Shown: piece by piece, positions 33,680 to 42,713 of the stretch
How the letters are laid out: each line of letters opens with the position of its first letter
Position numbering within the stretch: position 1 is the stretch's first letter
Assembly: GCA_034522155.1 (NCBI GenBank)
Contig: JAXHLP010000005.1
Coordinates: 1-64,000 of the forward strand
Source of the DNA: Salinilacustrithrix sp034522155
GTDB taxonomy: Bacteria; Actinomycetota; Acidimicrobiia; Acidimicrobiales; Salinilacustritrichaceae
Length of the DNA stretch: 64,000 bases
Direction of reading: 5' to 3'
The notes under the pieces: model-generated
The model's input: the letters and a program-made list of their open reading frames with translations, nothing else
The model's database searches: none
What the model was told of the DNA's origin: nothing
Made by a program: the position numbers and the translations under genes

Positions 33680-33819
33680 GCGTGCGTGCTCCTGGTGAGG
33701 TTGTCGAGTGGAAAGCTGCTTGTCGGTACGTGAGAATGCCACCATCGGCCAGCGCGAGGCGATCCCGTCGAACCGCTGCCACCGAGCGACCCAGCCGGGC
33801 ACATGAGGAGAGACCACCG

Positions 33820-35301
33820 ATGACCGACGACACGACACCCGTGGGCGAGGTGCGGATGCTGATCGACGGCAAGCTCGTCGACGCCGAGGGCGGCCGCACG
33901 TTCGACAACGTGAATCCCGCCACCGAGGAGGTCCTCGGGCCGGTCGCCGACGGCTCCACCGCCGACATGCAACGGGCCGTCGACGCCGCCCGTCGCGCGT
34001 TCGACACCACCTCGTGGGCCACCGACCGCGACTTCCGCAAGACGTGCATCCTCCAGCTCCAGGCCGCGCTCGAGTCCGAGCAGGAAGAGCTCCGGCACGA
34101 GCTCGTAGCCGAGGTCGGTACCCCGGTCCTGCTCACCTACGGCCCCCAACTCGATGCCCCGATGCGCGAGTCGCTGCGGTGGCCGGCCGAGATGATCGAC
34201 CAGTTCCAGTGGGAGCGCTCACTCGGCCCGAAGGACGCCCTCGGCTACGGGATGGACTCGGAGCGACAGGTCTGGAAGGAGCCGATCGGTGTGGTCGGCG
34301 TGATCGTGCCCTGGAACTTCCCGGTCGAGATCATCCTCAACAAGCTGGGTCCGGTGCTGGCCATGGGGAACACCTGTGTGCTCAAGCCCGCCCCTGACAC
34401 GCCCTGGAACGCGACCCGCATCGGCCGGCTGATCGCCGAGAAGACCGAGATCCCACCCGGCGTGGTCAACATCGTCACCAGCAGCGACCATCTCACCGGC
34501 GAGGTGCTGTCCACCTCGCCCGACGTCGACATGATCGCCTTCACCGGTTCGACCGCCACCGGGCGCCGCATCATGGAGGCCGGATCGGCGACGTTGAAGC
34601 CGGTCTTCCTCGAGCTCGGCGGCAAGTCGGTGAACCTGTTCCTCGACGACGCGGACCTCGAGGCGTCGCTGCCGATGGCCGTCACCGCCTGCATCCACGG
34701 TGGCCAGGGCTGTGCCATTCCCACCCGTCTCCTGGTGCCCCGGTCCCGCTACGACGAGGCGGTCGAGCTCACCAAGGCCGGCTTCGAGGGCTGGGCCTAC
34801 GGCGACCCCACCGACCCCGGCAACATGCAGGGGCCCCAGGTGTCCAAGCGCCAGCAGGAGCGCGTGCTCGACTACATCGAGAAGGGAAAGGCCGAGGGCG
34901 CCCGACTCCTCACCGGGGGCGGGGTCCCCGAACACCTCGACAAGGGCTTCTACGTCGAGCCGACGTTGTTCGTGGACGTCGGCAACGACATGGTCATCGC
35001 CCAGGAGGAGATCTTCGGGCCGGTGCTCGTGGTGATCCCGTTCGAGGACGACGACGACGCCGTGCGCATCGCCAACGACTCGTCCTACGGGCTCTCCGGG
35101 GCCGTGACCTCTGGCGACCTGGAGCGGGCCAAGGGCATCGCCCGTCGGATCCGGACCGGCACCATCGGCGTCAACGGTGGGCTCTGGTACGGCGCCGACG
35201 CACCGTTCGGTGGGTACAAGGGCTCGGGCATCGGCCGGCAGTGCGGCATCGAGGGGCTCGAGATCTTCACGGAGACCAAGACCGTGGCCTGGCCCGCGTG
35301 A
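33820..35301 (+). CDS. Aldehyde dehydrogenase
   Basis: 493 residues, full length. VIVPWNFPVEIILNKLGPVL and LKPAPDTPWNA (NAD-binding Lys), FTGSTATGRRI, the general base FLELGGKS and the nucleophile in HGGQGCAIPTRLLV, then QEEIFGPVLVVIPF. The Cys context is CAIPTR, as in many actinobacterial catabolic ALDHs. It oxidises an aldehyde to acid with NAD(P). GAGGAG ribosome site. It is flanked by two SDR genes and a crotonase, suggesting a degradation cluster. Confidence 0.9.
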   Translation: MTDDTTPVGEVRMLIDGKLVDAEGGRTFDNVNPATEEVLGPVADGSTADMQRAVDAARRAFDTTSWATDRDFRKTCILQLQAALESEQEELRHELVAEVGTPVLLTYGPQLDAPMRESLRWPAEMIDQFQWERSLGPKDALGYGMDSERQVWKEPIGVVGVIVPWNFPVEIILNKLGPVLAMGNTCVLKPAPDTPWNATRIGRLIAEKTEIPPGVVNIVTSSDHLTGEVLSTSPDVDMIAFTGSTATGRRIMEAGSATLKPVFLELGGKSVNLFLDDADLEASLPMAVTACIHGGQGCAIPTRLLVPRSRYDEAVELTKAGFEGWAYGDPTDPGNMQGPQVSKRQQERVLDYIEKGKAEGARLLTGGGVPEHLDKGFYVEPTLFVDVGNDMVIAQEEIFGPVLVVIPFEDDDDAVRIANDSSYGLSGAVTSGDLERAKGIARRIRTGTIGVNGGLWYGADAPFGGYKGSGIGRQCGIEGLEIFTETKTVAWPA

Positions 35302-35328
35302 CCGGGAGGTGAACCGGAGCCGGGTGAC

Positions 35329-36126
35329 TCAGCCCGCGGCCTCGGCGACGCGCCCGAGGATGTCGGGGTAGCGCATGGTCTGGGCCCCACCGTCCACCAG
35401 TTGCATCGAGCCGGACACGAAGCCGGCTTCGCCCGAGGCGAGGAACGTGACGACGTTGGCGATCTCGTCCGGCGAGGCGTAGCGACCGAGCGGGGTGTTC
35501 TCCACGTACTCGTCCACGATCGAGGGCAGCATGAACGCACCCTCGGTCAGCGACGTCCGGACCAAGCCGGGCGCGACGGCGTTCACCCGGATGCCCCGCT
35601 CGCCGAGCTCGAGCGCCGCCACCTGCACGAGCATGGCGACCCCGGCCTTCGAGGCGCAGTAGGCGCCCATCGCCTTGCCGGCCTGCACGGCGTTGAGGCT
35701 GGCCGTCACCACGATCGAGCCGCCCTCGCCCATGCGTCTCGCCGCGTGCTTGATCGTCAGGAACGGGCCGGTGAGGTTCACGTCCAGCACCCGCGACCAC
35801 TCCTGCGCGTCGGCGTCGACGATGTGGGCCGCCGAGCCGATGCCCGCGTTGGCAAAGGCGATGTCGAGTCCGCCGAAGTGGTCGACGGACGCCTCGGCCA
35901 GCGCCTCGACGTCGGCTTCGACGGCCACGTCACAGCACCGCGTCAACACCGCGTCGCCCAGCTCGGCTGCGACCGTGTCCAGCGCTGATGTGTCGAGGTC
36001 GCCGACCACCACGCGACCCCCCTCGCTCACGAAGCGACGGGTCGTGGCGAGCCCGATGCCCGACCCTCCACCGGTGACGACTGCGACCTTGTCGGTGAAC
36101 CGATCACCGCGTTGTCCCTCTGGCAT
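35329..36126 (-). CDS. Short-chain dehydrogenase (FabG-like)
   Basis: 265 residues. VVTGGGSGIGLATTRRF, DLDTSAL (NAD preference), ANAGIGS, VVTASLNAVQAGKAMGAY with the catalytic YCASK, and GRYASPDEIANVVTFLAS followed by MQLVDGGAQTM. Classical SDR of unknown alcohol or ketone substrate. Convergent with the ALDH gene (27 bp) and divergent from the crotonase gene. GGAGGACGGAG precedes the ATG. Confidence 0.87.
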   Translation of the reverse strand: MPEGQRGDRFTDKVAVVTGGGSGIGLATTRRFVSEGGRVVVGDLDTSALDTVAAELGDAVLTRCCDVAVEADVEALAEASVDHFGGLDIAFANAGIGSAAHIVDADAQEWSRVLDVNLTGPFLTIKHAARRMGEGGSIVVTASLNAVQAGKAMGAYCASKAGVAMLVQVAALELGERGIRVNAVAPGLVRTSLTEGAFMLPSIVDEYVENTPLGRYASPDEIANVVTFLASGEAGFVSGSMQLVDGGAQTMRYPDILGRVAEAAG

Positions 36127-36218
36127 TCGCTCCGTCCTCCGTTCGATTCGGTCCCCGGTCCGGGCAGCATGACATGCGAGCGCGGTCCCGGCGACGCCGG
36201 AGATGCGAGGATGACCGC

Positions 36219-37007
36219 GTGAGCGAACACGTGGACAACGACATCCGGCGAACCGACGACGAGGGGATCATCACTCTCACCTTCACCCGCGACCACAAGC
36301 TCAATTCGGTGACCAGGGAGATGTTGGGCGTGATCCGCACCGCCGTCCGTGATCTCGACGACCACGAGGAGCACCGCGCGCTGCTGCTCATGGCCGAGGG
36401 CCGGTACTACACGGCAGGTGCCGACATCGCAGAGATGGGTCCCCAGCCCGAGTCCGGTGTGGCGATGCGTCGCGACTACCGGCACTTCCACGAGCTGTTC
36501 GACGAGATGGAGCGGGTCGAGAAGCCGGTCGTGCTCGCCGCGCAGGGTCCCTGCCTCGGTCTCGGGATCGAGATGGGCTCGTCGTGCGACTTCCGCTTCG
36601 CGACCGAGCGCGCCACGTTCGGTCTGCCGGAGGTGCCGATGCTCTCGGTGCTTCCCGGGTCGGGCGGGGTCAGTCGCTTCACGCGCCTGGTCGGCCCCCA
36701 CTGGGCCCGCTGGGTGGCGATGGCGGGCGAGACCGTGGACGCCGAGCTCGCTCGGACGATGGGCTGGGTGCACCAGGTGCTGCCCGAGGACGGGTTCCAC
36801 GATGCCGTGCACGACTGGACCCGCAAACTTGTCGCAATGTCCGCCGAGGCCCTCGGGCTGGCCAAGATCGCCATCGACGCCGCTGTGGACTCGGACCGGC
36901 GCACCGCCCGCCACATCGACCGGGTGGCCAACACCCAGCTCGTTCAGACCCAGGAGCACCTCGACAAGATCGCCGCCTTCAACGAGCGGTCGTCGAAGAA
37001 GGGCTGA
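36219..37007 (+). CDS. Enoyl-CoA hydratase/isomerase family protein
   Basis: 262 residues of the crotonase fold: ITLTFTRDHKLNSVTREM, the oxyanion-hole region YYTAGADIAEMG, APCLGLG-type loop (AAQGPCLGLGIEMGSSCDFR), and TFGLPEVPMLSVLPGSGG where the two acidic residues of true hydratases would be (only one Glu visible). It may be an isomerase or hydrolase rather than a hydratase. The GTG at 36219 is chosen (VSEHVDND). Confidence 0.85.
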   Translation: MSEHVDNDIRRTDDEGIITLTFTRDHKLNSVTREMLGVIRTAVRDLDDHEEHRALLLMAEGRYYTAGADIAEMGPQPESGVAMRRDYRHFHELFDEMERVEKPVVLAAQGPCLGLGIEMGSSCDFRFATERATFGLPEVPMLSVLPGSGGVSRFTRLVGPHWARWVAMAGETVDAELARTMGWVHQVLPEDGFHDAVHDWTRKLVAMSAEALGLAKIAIDAAVDSDRRTARHIDRVANTQLVQTQEHLDKIAAFNERSSKKG

Positions 37008-37008
37008 G

Positions 37009-37683
37009 GTGGCTTCCGAGCCCCGCATGGCGGAGACGAGCACGCGGCTGTCCGTGTCCGGGCGTCCCGTGGTCGTGGGGGTGGCCGGAGGGTCCGGGTC
37101 GGGCAAGACGACGATCGTCGATGCGATCGTGGAGGAGGTCGGAGCCGAGCACGTCGCCGTGCTGGCCCACGACCGCTACTACCACGATCGACGGCACGTC
37201 GAATTCGAGGAGCGCCAGCAGCTGAACGTCGACCATCCCTCCGCCTACGAGGACGAGTTGTTCGTCGAGCACATCCGAGCGCTGGTCCGGGGCGAGGCCA
37301 TCGACCTGCCGCGGTACGACTACACCCGGTACACGCGAGTCGACGGTTCCGACCGCGTCGAGTCCCGCCCCGTGATCGTGGCGGAGGGCATCCTCCTGTT
37401 CGCCTCCGCCCGCCTGCGCGACCTGCTCGATGTGAAGGTCTACGTGGATGTCGACGCCGACCTCCGCCTGGTGCGGCGGATCCGGCGGGACGTGTCCCGT
37501 CGCGGCCGGACCGTGGAGGACGTCCTCACCCAGTACGAAGCCACCGTCCGGCCGATGCACCTCGAGTTCGTGGAGCCGTCCAAGCAGTGGGCCGACCTCA
37601 TCATCCCTGTCGGTGCCGAGAACATCGCCGGTGTCGGCGTGGTGACCGCGTGGGTCCAGTCGATCCTCACCGGTCCCAGCTGA
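37009..37683 (+). CDS. udk: Uridine kinase
   Basis: 224 residues. P-loop GVAGGSGSGKTT, AHDRYYHDRRHVEF (substrate region), VDHPSAYEDELFVEHI, and LVRRIRRDVSRRGRTVEDVL (LID region). It phosphorylates uridine and cytidine in pyrimidine salvage. It starts one base after the crotonase stop with GAAGAAGGG as ribosome site; ATG 37027 is an alternative start. The coupling to a crotonase looks incidental. Confidence 0.9.
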   Translation: MASEPRMAETSTRLSVSGRPVVVGVAGGSGSGKTTIVDAIVEEVGAEHVAVLAHDRYYHDRRHVEFEERQQLNVDHPSAYEDELFVEHIRALVRGEAIDLPRYDYTRYTRVDGSDRVESRPVIVAEGILLFASARLRDLLDVKVYVDVDADLRLVRRIRRDVSRRGRTVEDVLTQYEATVRPMHLEFVEPSKQWADLIIPVGAENIAGVGVVTAWVQSILTGPS

Positions 37684-37890
37684 CCGGGGTCGCGGCGCAG
37701 CGGTTCCTGTGGGAGGGGCTGGTCGACGGCGAGCCCGTGGTGACGGCGGCGGTCAACTGGCTGATGGGCGAGGCCGACCTCGACCCGCCCTGGGGCTTTC
37801 GGGCCCGAGGGCGAGCGCTTCGAGATCGAGGTCACCGGAGATCCCGGCGCGATCGTGGTCGCTCCGGCCGCCGGAGCCGGTGTCGTCGGA
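37680..37890 (+). pseudogene. DapB-like dehydrogenase C-terminal remnant
   Basis: Two collinear pieces in different frames: QRFLWEGLVDGEPVVTAAV continuing to NWLMGEADLDPPW, then after a +1/-1 shift at about 37800 FGPEGERFEIEVTGDPGAIV. Together they are the C-terminus of the DapB-like amine dehydrogenase family that is intact at 13796-14833, though of a different subfamily. The Rossmann half is gone. It lies between udk and the siderophore-interacting protein gene. Confidence 0.6.
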
Positions 37891-37914
37891 GCCTGTAGGT
37901 GCCAGAGTGAACGG

Positions 37915-38703
37915 GTGAGCTCCGACCGGACCGGCACACGAATCCCGACACGGCGAGAACCGCCCAGGTTCCGGCGGGTCGAGGTGCGCGGCATCGATCA
38001 CCTCAGTCCGCGTTTGCGCCGCTTCGTGCTGGGCGGCACCGAGCTCGAAGGCCTCGAGATCGACGAGCCCGCGTCGTCGGTGCGGCTCCTCCTCCCAGGC
38101 GATGACGGCGAGCTGGAGATGCCGACGTGGACGGGCAACCAGTTCGAGCTCGCCGACGGCGCCCGCGCCCCGATCCGGACCTTCACGCCCCGCCATCTCG
38201 ACACCGAGGCCCTCGAGCTGACCATCGACATCGTGGTCCACGACGGCGGTGCGGCCTCCGACTGGGCCGGCGCGGCCCGCCCCGGTGACGAGGTCGCCGT
38301 CTCCGGGCCGGGACGCGGCTACGAGATCGACGCCGGTGCGTCCGCCTATCTGCTGGCCGGCGACGAGACCGCCATCCCCGCCATCAGCCAGTTGCTCGAG
38401 GAGATGCCGGAGTCGATGCCGGTGCAGGTGATCATCGAGGTCGCCGACGAGTCGGCCCGGCTCGACCTGCCGACGCACCCTGGCGCGGAGGTCTCCTGGG
38501 AGGTCCTCGACGACGGTGACGAGCCCGGTGCCGCACTCGTCCACTCGGTCACCGGACTCGACGAGATGCCCCCAGCCGTCTGGGTGGCCGGCGAGGCCGC
38601 CGCGGTACAGAAGATCCGCAAGCACCTCTTCGACCAGCGTGGCCTGTCGCGATCGGACGCGACCGTCCGCGGCTACTGGAAGCGGGGCCGGTCAGCGACC
38701 TGA
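37915..38703 (+). CDS. Siderophore-interacting FAD-dependent ferric reductase
   Basis: 262 residues of the SIP (ViuB-like) family: FRRVEVRGIDHLSPRLRRFVL, the FAD motif PIRTFTPRHLD (RxYTxR-like), DIVVHDGGAASDWAGAA, and YLLAGDETAIPAISQLLEEM before a C-terminal VWVAGEAAAVQKIRKHL and the closing RGYWKRG. It frees iron from ferric siderophores using NAD(P)H. No siderophore uptake genes are nearby. The GTG at 37915 has CAGAGT 6 nt before it. Confidence 0.87.
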   Translation: MSSDRTGTRIPTRREPPRFRRVEVRGIDHLSPRLRRFVLGGTELEGLEIDEPASSVRLLLPGDDGELEMPTWTGNQFELADGARAPIRTFTPRHLDTEALELTIDIVVHDGGAASDWAGAARPGDEVAVSGPGRGYEIDAGASAYLLAGDETAIPAISQLLEEMPESMPVQVIIEVADESARLDLPTHPGAEVSWEVLDDGDEPGAALVHSVTGLDEMPPAVWVAGEAAAVQKIRKHLFDQRGLSRSDATVRGYWKRGRSAT

Positions 38704-38750
38704 GGGTTGCGGTGATTGCCAGGAACGCCGATCATCCGTACCTTCTGACC

Positions 38751-39506
38751 ATGCCCACGGTCGATCGGTCGAGTCCCATGCCCCTCTGGGCCCAGGTGCT
38801 CGACGACCTCCGCGATCGCCTCGAAGCTGGCGAGTTCGTCGATTCGTTCCCCACCGACGTCGAGTTGATCCAGCACTACGAGGTGTCGCGCCACACGGTG
38901 CGCGAGGCGGTCCGGCGGCTGCAGGACGAGGGCGTGGTCAGCCGTGAACGCGGGCGGGGGACCTTCGTGCGGACGGCGCCCATCGAGCAGGCGACCGGCG
39001 CGATCTACAGCTTGTTCCGCTCGATCGAGGCCCAGGGGCTCGAGCAACGCAGCGACGTGCTCGACCTGTCCGAGGTGACCGATGCCGACGTCGCCGTCCG
39101 GTTCGGCGTGGCGGCCCGCACGTCCCTCATCCGGCTCGAACGCGTGCGCCTGGCCGACGGTGTCGCGCTCGCCCACGACACGGCCTGGCTGCCCGCGTCG
39201 ATCGCCGGTCCGCTCCTCGAGGTCGACTTCACGCACACCGCGCTCTACGACGAGCTCCAGAGGCGGTGCGCGATCCGGCCGACGTCGGGGACCGAGCGCA
39301 TCAGCACCGAGCTCCCGCCGAAGGCCGAGCGAGACCTCCTCGGCATCGCGGCGAAGCAGCCGGTGTTCCGGATCCAACGAACGAGCCACGCCGGCGACAC
39401 GATGGTCGAGTGGCGCGAGACTTTGGTGCGCGGCGATCGGTTCAGTTTCGTCGCGGAGTGGTCACCGAGCGGGGCCTACGAGGCTGCTCTGCAGTCGGAC
39501 GGCTGA
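38751..39506 (+). CDS. GntR/HutC-family regulator with UTRA domain
   Basis: 251 residues. Winged helix PLWAQVLDDLRDRLEAGEF, HYEVSRHTVREAVRRLQDEG and SRERGRGTFV, then a UTRA effector domain (TSLIRLERVRLADGVALAHD, LYDELQRRCAIRPTSG, PVFRIQRTSHAGDTMVEW). It senses a small metabolite, unknown here. TACCTT (38739-38744) lies 6 nt before the ATG, supporting leaderless transcription and this start over GTG 38712. The adjacent sulfur module is convergent (10 bp), and the SIP gene upstream is a possible target. Confidence 0.87.
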   Translation: MPTVDRSSPMPLWAQVLDDLRDRLEAGEFVDSFPTDVELIQHYEVSRHTVREAVRRLQDEGVVSRERGRGTFVRTAPIEQATGAIYSLFRSIEAQGLEQRSDVLDLSEVTDADVAVRFGVAARTSLIRLERVRLADGVALAHDTAWLPASIAGPLLEVDFTHTALYDELQRRCAIRPTSGTERISTELPPKAERDLLGIAAKQPVFRIQRTSHAGDTMVEWRETLVRGDRFSFVAEWSPSGAYEAALQSDG

Positions 39507-39516
39507 GCTCGGGCGC

Positions 39517-40896
39517 TCAGGCAGGTTGGATCGCGGTGGTCCACGCCCCGTAGCCGCCGAGGATGTCGCTGACGTCGGCGACACCCCGTTCGCGGAGCAG
39601 GCTCGCCGCGACCGACGACCGGTAGCCGCCGGCGCAGTAGACGACCGTCGGCCGGTCGGGGTCGATCTCCTCGACCCGCTCCGGGATCTGGCCCACCGGG
39701 ATGCTGGCAGCGCCGGGGATCGTCCCGAGCGCGACCTCTCCGGGATTGCGGACGTCGATGAGCTGGAGGTCGTCGAGGGAGGCCCGACGTTCCTCGAAGT
39801 CCACGGGAGAGAGGCGTGACGCCTGACGGACCTCGCCGGGGTGGCGCTGGAGCACACCGTACGGGTCCTCGACGTAGCCGACCACCCGGTCGAAGCCGAT
39901 CCGCCCGAGCCGGTTCTTGGCCTCGAGCTCGGTGCCCGGTTCCACGAACAGCACGATGTCGACGTCTGCAGGCACGATGGAACCCGCGAACTCGGCGTAC
40001 CGGCCTTCGAGGCCGACGTTGATCGCACCGGCGAGGTGACCGCGGGCGAAGTCGACCGGGTCGCGGCCGTCGACGAGCAACGCGCCGGCGGCACGGTGCG
40101 CCTGCACCTCGGCCCAGTCGAGGCCGTCGGGCACGACCTCCTCGCCGAGCAGGTCGTGGGCCTGGCGGTTCAGTACGGCGTCGTGGACGAAGTACGCGGG
40201 CGCAGGCGGCTGACCCTCGGTCACGACCTCGATGAACGTCGCCTTGTCGGGGGCCTGGATCGCGTAGTTGGTGTCTCGCTGTTCGCCGATGGTCGACCAC
40301 AGGTCGGTCGACAGGTTCTTGCCACACGCGGAGCCGGCACCGTGGGCGGGATACACGCGTGTCTCGTCGGGGAGCGTCAGCAGCTTGGTGTGCAGGCTCT
40401 CGTAGAGCATCTCCCCCAGCTCCTCGCGTGTGACGCCGAACGACGACAACAGGTCGGGACGGCCGACATCGCCCACGAACAGGGTGTCTCCCGTCAGCAC
40501 GGCATACGGCGCCTCGTCGTCCTCGTGCTCCCAGACCACGATGCTCATCGACTCGGGCGTGTGGCCGGGCGTGTGGCGGATCTCGAGCACGACGTCTCCG
40601 AGCGAGATCCGCTCGCCGTCGGCCAGCGCTCGGTGCTCGAACTCGGGTTCGGCGACGGAGGAGAATCCGATCTCGGCCCCGGTCGCCGAGGCGAGCTCGA
40701 GGTGGCCCGACAGGAAGTCGGCGTGGAAGTGGGTCTCGAGCACGAGCTCGATCGTCAGGCCCTTGTCCGCCGCATCGGCGAGATACTCGGAGATGTCGCG
40801 CTGGGGGTCCACCACCACCGCGCGGCGGGTGCCCTCGTCGGCGATGAGGTAGGACGCGTGCGACAGGCAATCGAGGTAGTACTGGTCGAAGATCAT
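39517..40896 (-). CDS. Metallo-beta-lactamase/rhodanese fusion (ETHE1-like persulfide dioxygenase)
   Basis: 459 residues. Residues 1-250 are an ETHE1-type lactamase domain: THFHADFLSGHLEL, HTPGHTPESMSI, VLTGDTLFVGDVGRPDLL and YPAHGAGSACGKNL. Two rhodanese domains follow. The first (ALLVDGRDPVDFARGHLAGA) has no catalytic Cys at its active loop; the second has VVYCAGGYRSSVAASLL with Cys. It probably oxidises persulfide to sulfite and handles sulfane sulfur. It is divergent from the SulP transporter across a 129-bp region with a clear palindrome. Start fixed by AGGAAAAGG before the ATG. Confidence 0.87.
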   Translation of the reverse strand: MIFDQYYLDCLSHASYLIADEGTRRAVVVDPQRDISEYLADAADKGLTIELVLETHFHADFLSGHLELASATGAEIGFSSVAEPEFEHRALADGERISLGDVVLEIRHTPGHTPESMSIVVWEHEDDEAPYAVLTGDTLFVGDVGRPDLLSSFGVTREELGEMLYESLHTKLLTLPDETRVYPAHGAGSACGKNLSTDLWSTIGEQRDTNYAIQAPDKATFIEVVTEGQPPAPAYFVHDAVLNRQAHDLLGEEVVPDGLDWAEVQAHRAAGALLVDGRDPVDFARGHLAGAINVGLEGRYAEFAGSIVPADVDIVLFVEPGTELEAKNRLGRIGFDRVVGYVEDPYGVLQRHPGEVRQASRLSPVDFEERRASLDDLQLIDVRNPGEVALGTIPGAASIPVGQIPERVEEIDPDRPTVVYCAGGYRSSVAASLLRERGVADVSDILGGYGAWTTAIQPA

Positions 40897-41002
40897 CGTG
40901 GCCTTTTCCTGGTGCGTGGTGTTGGTGGAAACGGTGCGACCGATCCGCTCCGGTGTCAACGGGTCGTTGGTGCCGGGGTTGCGGTCTCGAGTCGCACGAT
41001 CT

Positions 41003-41016
41003 AATGTACGAACATT
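41003..41016. promoter_or_regulatory. Palindromic operator between persulfide dioxygenase and SulP genes
   Basis: AATGT-ACGA-ACATT, a perfect 5-4-5 inverted repeat, followed by an overlapping GAAC-N8-GTTC (41010-41025). The form suits an ArsR-type sulfide or persulfide repressor, but no such gene is in the window. It ends 9 bp before the SulP start, so it would overlap that promoter. Confidence 0.55.
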
Positions 41017-41025
41017 CGGAAGTTC

Positions 41026-42699
41026 TTGCAACCCCTGGTTCCGGACCGCAGCACGCTCGGATCCGACCTCGCCGCTGGCCTGACCGTCGGGGCCATGCTC
41101 GTGCCCCAGGCCATGGCGTACGCGCTCCTCGCCGGGCTGCCGCCCGAGGTCGGGCTCTACGCAGCGACCGTGCCGCTGGTGCTGTACGCGCTGTTCGGGA
41201 CCTCTCGCCAGCTCGCGGTGGGTCCGGTGGCCATCGTGTCGTTGCTCACCGCGACCTCGCTCGCGTCGGTCGCCGACCAGGGCACCGCGGGCTACGTGGC
41301 CGCGGCCGGCGTCCTCAGCCTGCTCGTGGCGGCGATCCACTTGGTCATGGGCATCGGGCGCCTCGGCTTCCTCGTTCGGTTGCTGTCACATCCTGTGTTG
41401 GTCGGTTTCACGTCGGCCGCCGCGATCATCATCGGGACGAGCCAGGTGAAGCATCTCCTCGGCGTCAGCGTCCCCCGCTCGGGGCACTTCTACGAGACGG
41501 TCTGGGAGCTCGTCGGCTCGCTCGGAGACGTGCACCTGCTCACGCTCGCCGTGGGGGCAGCTGCGATCGGGCTCCTCGTCGGCCTCAAGCGAGTCGCGCC
41601 GTTGGTGCCGGGCGCGCTCGCGACGGTGGCCGCCACGACGCTCGCTTCCGTCGTGTTCGATCTCCAGGACCGAGGGGTGGCCGTCGTCGGGGAGATCCCC
41701 CAGGGTCTGCCGCCGCTGACCGTCCCCGAGGACTGGGGCATCGTCGGGAGCCTGCTGCCGGCTGCGTTCGTCATCACCCTCGTCGGTTTCATGGAGTCGA
41801 TTGCGGTCGCCAAGGTCTACGCCCGACGGAATTCCTACGACGTCGACCCGAACCGGGAGCTGGTCGGCCTCGGCTTCGCCAACCTGGGTGCGGGGCTCTT
41901 CGGCGGCTACCCGGTCACGGGTGGGTTCAGCCGCACAGCCGTCAACGCGGAGGCCGGTGCGCGGACGAAGCTCGCCGCGGTCGTGACCGCGGCCGTCGTC
42001 GTCCTGGTGATCGTCGCGCTCACTCCCATCTTCACGCAGCTGCCGTCGGCCACGCTCGGTGCGATCGTGGTCGTCGCCGTCGCCAAGCTGTTCGACCTCA
42101 CCGAGATCCGCCACATCAAGGAGCTCAAGACCGCGGACTTCGCCACGCTCTTCGTGGCCTTCGGCGCGACGCTCGTCCTCGGAGTCGAGCTCGGCATCGC
42201 CGCGGCCGCAGTGGCGTCCCTCGTCGTCATCGTCGTGCGGATGATGGCGCCGCACACGGCGGTCCTCGGACGGCTGCCTGGTACGCGGGTCTTTCGCAAC
42301 GTCGATCGCTTCACGGATGCCGAGCGGGTGCCCGGCGTGGCGATCATCCGATTCGACGTCTCGCTCTCCTACCTCAACGTCGACTTCGTCAAGCGCCGCG
42401 TCCAGACGCTGCTCGATCAGCACGGCGAGGGGTTGCGAGCCGTGGTCTTCGACGGTTCGGGTGTCAACGACATCGACACCAGCGCAACCGAGACGATCGC
42501 CGAGCTCGTGGAGGAGCTGGCCGGCCGTGGAATCGACGTGCACCTGGCCGCGGCCAAGGGACCGGTCCGCGACGTGCTGACGCGGGCCGGGTTGTACCAG
42601 CGACTCGGCGAGCGGGTGCACTTCGATGTCGACGCCGCGGTCAGGTCGTTGGAGCAATCCGAGCCACTGACCGCAACAATGGAGACCGATCCCACCTAG
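41026..42699 (+). CDS. SulP-family anion transporter with STAS domain
   Basis: 557 residues. About 12 transmembrane segments with the SLC26 signature GLTVGAMLVPQAMAYALLAG, EVGLYAATVPLVLYALFGTS and NRELVGLGFANLGAGLFGG, then a C-terminal STAS domain (VAIIRFDVSLSYLNVDFVKR, VVFDGSGVNDIDTSATETI). It transports sulfate, sulfite or bicarbonate. Next to persulfide oxidation genes, export of sulfite or sulfate is plausible. It starts with TTG at 41026, since no ATG or GTG is available before the conserved segment. Confidence 0.88.
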   Translation: MQPLVPDRSTLGSDLAAGLTVGAMLVPQAMAYALLAGLPPEVGLYAATVPLVLYALFGTSRQLAVGPVAIVSLLTATSLASVADQGTAGYVAAAGVLSLLVAAIHLVMGIGRLGFLVRLLSHPVLVGFTSAAAIIIGTSQVKHLLGVSVPRSGHFYETVWELVGSLGDVHLLTLAVGAAAIGLLVGLKRVAPLVPGALATVAATTLASVVFDLQDRGVAVVGEIPQGLPPLTVPEDWGIVGSLLPAAFVITLVGFMESIAVAKVYARRNSYDVDPNRELVGLGFANLGAGLFGGYPVTGGFSRTAVNAEAGARTKLAAVVTAAVVVLVIVALTPIFTQLPSATLGAIVVVAVAKLFDLTEIRHIKELKTADFATLFVAFGATLVLGVELGIAAAAVASLVVIVVRMMAPHTAVLGRLPGTRVFRNVDRFTDAERVPGVAIIRFDVSLSYLNVDFVKRRVQTLLDQHGEGLRAVVFDGSGVNDIDTSATETIAELVEELAGRGIDVHLAAAKGPVRDVLTRAGLYQRLGERVHFDVDAAVRSLEQSEPLTATMETDPT

Positions 42700-42713
42700 G
42701 AGGGAACACCCCC

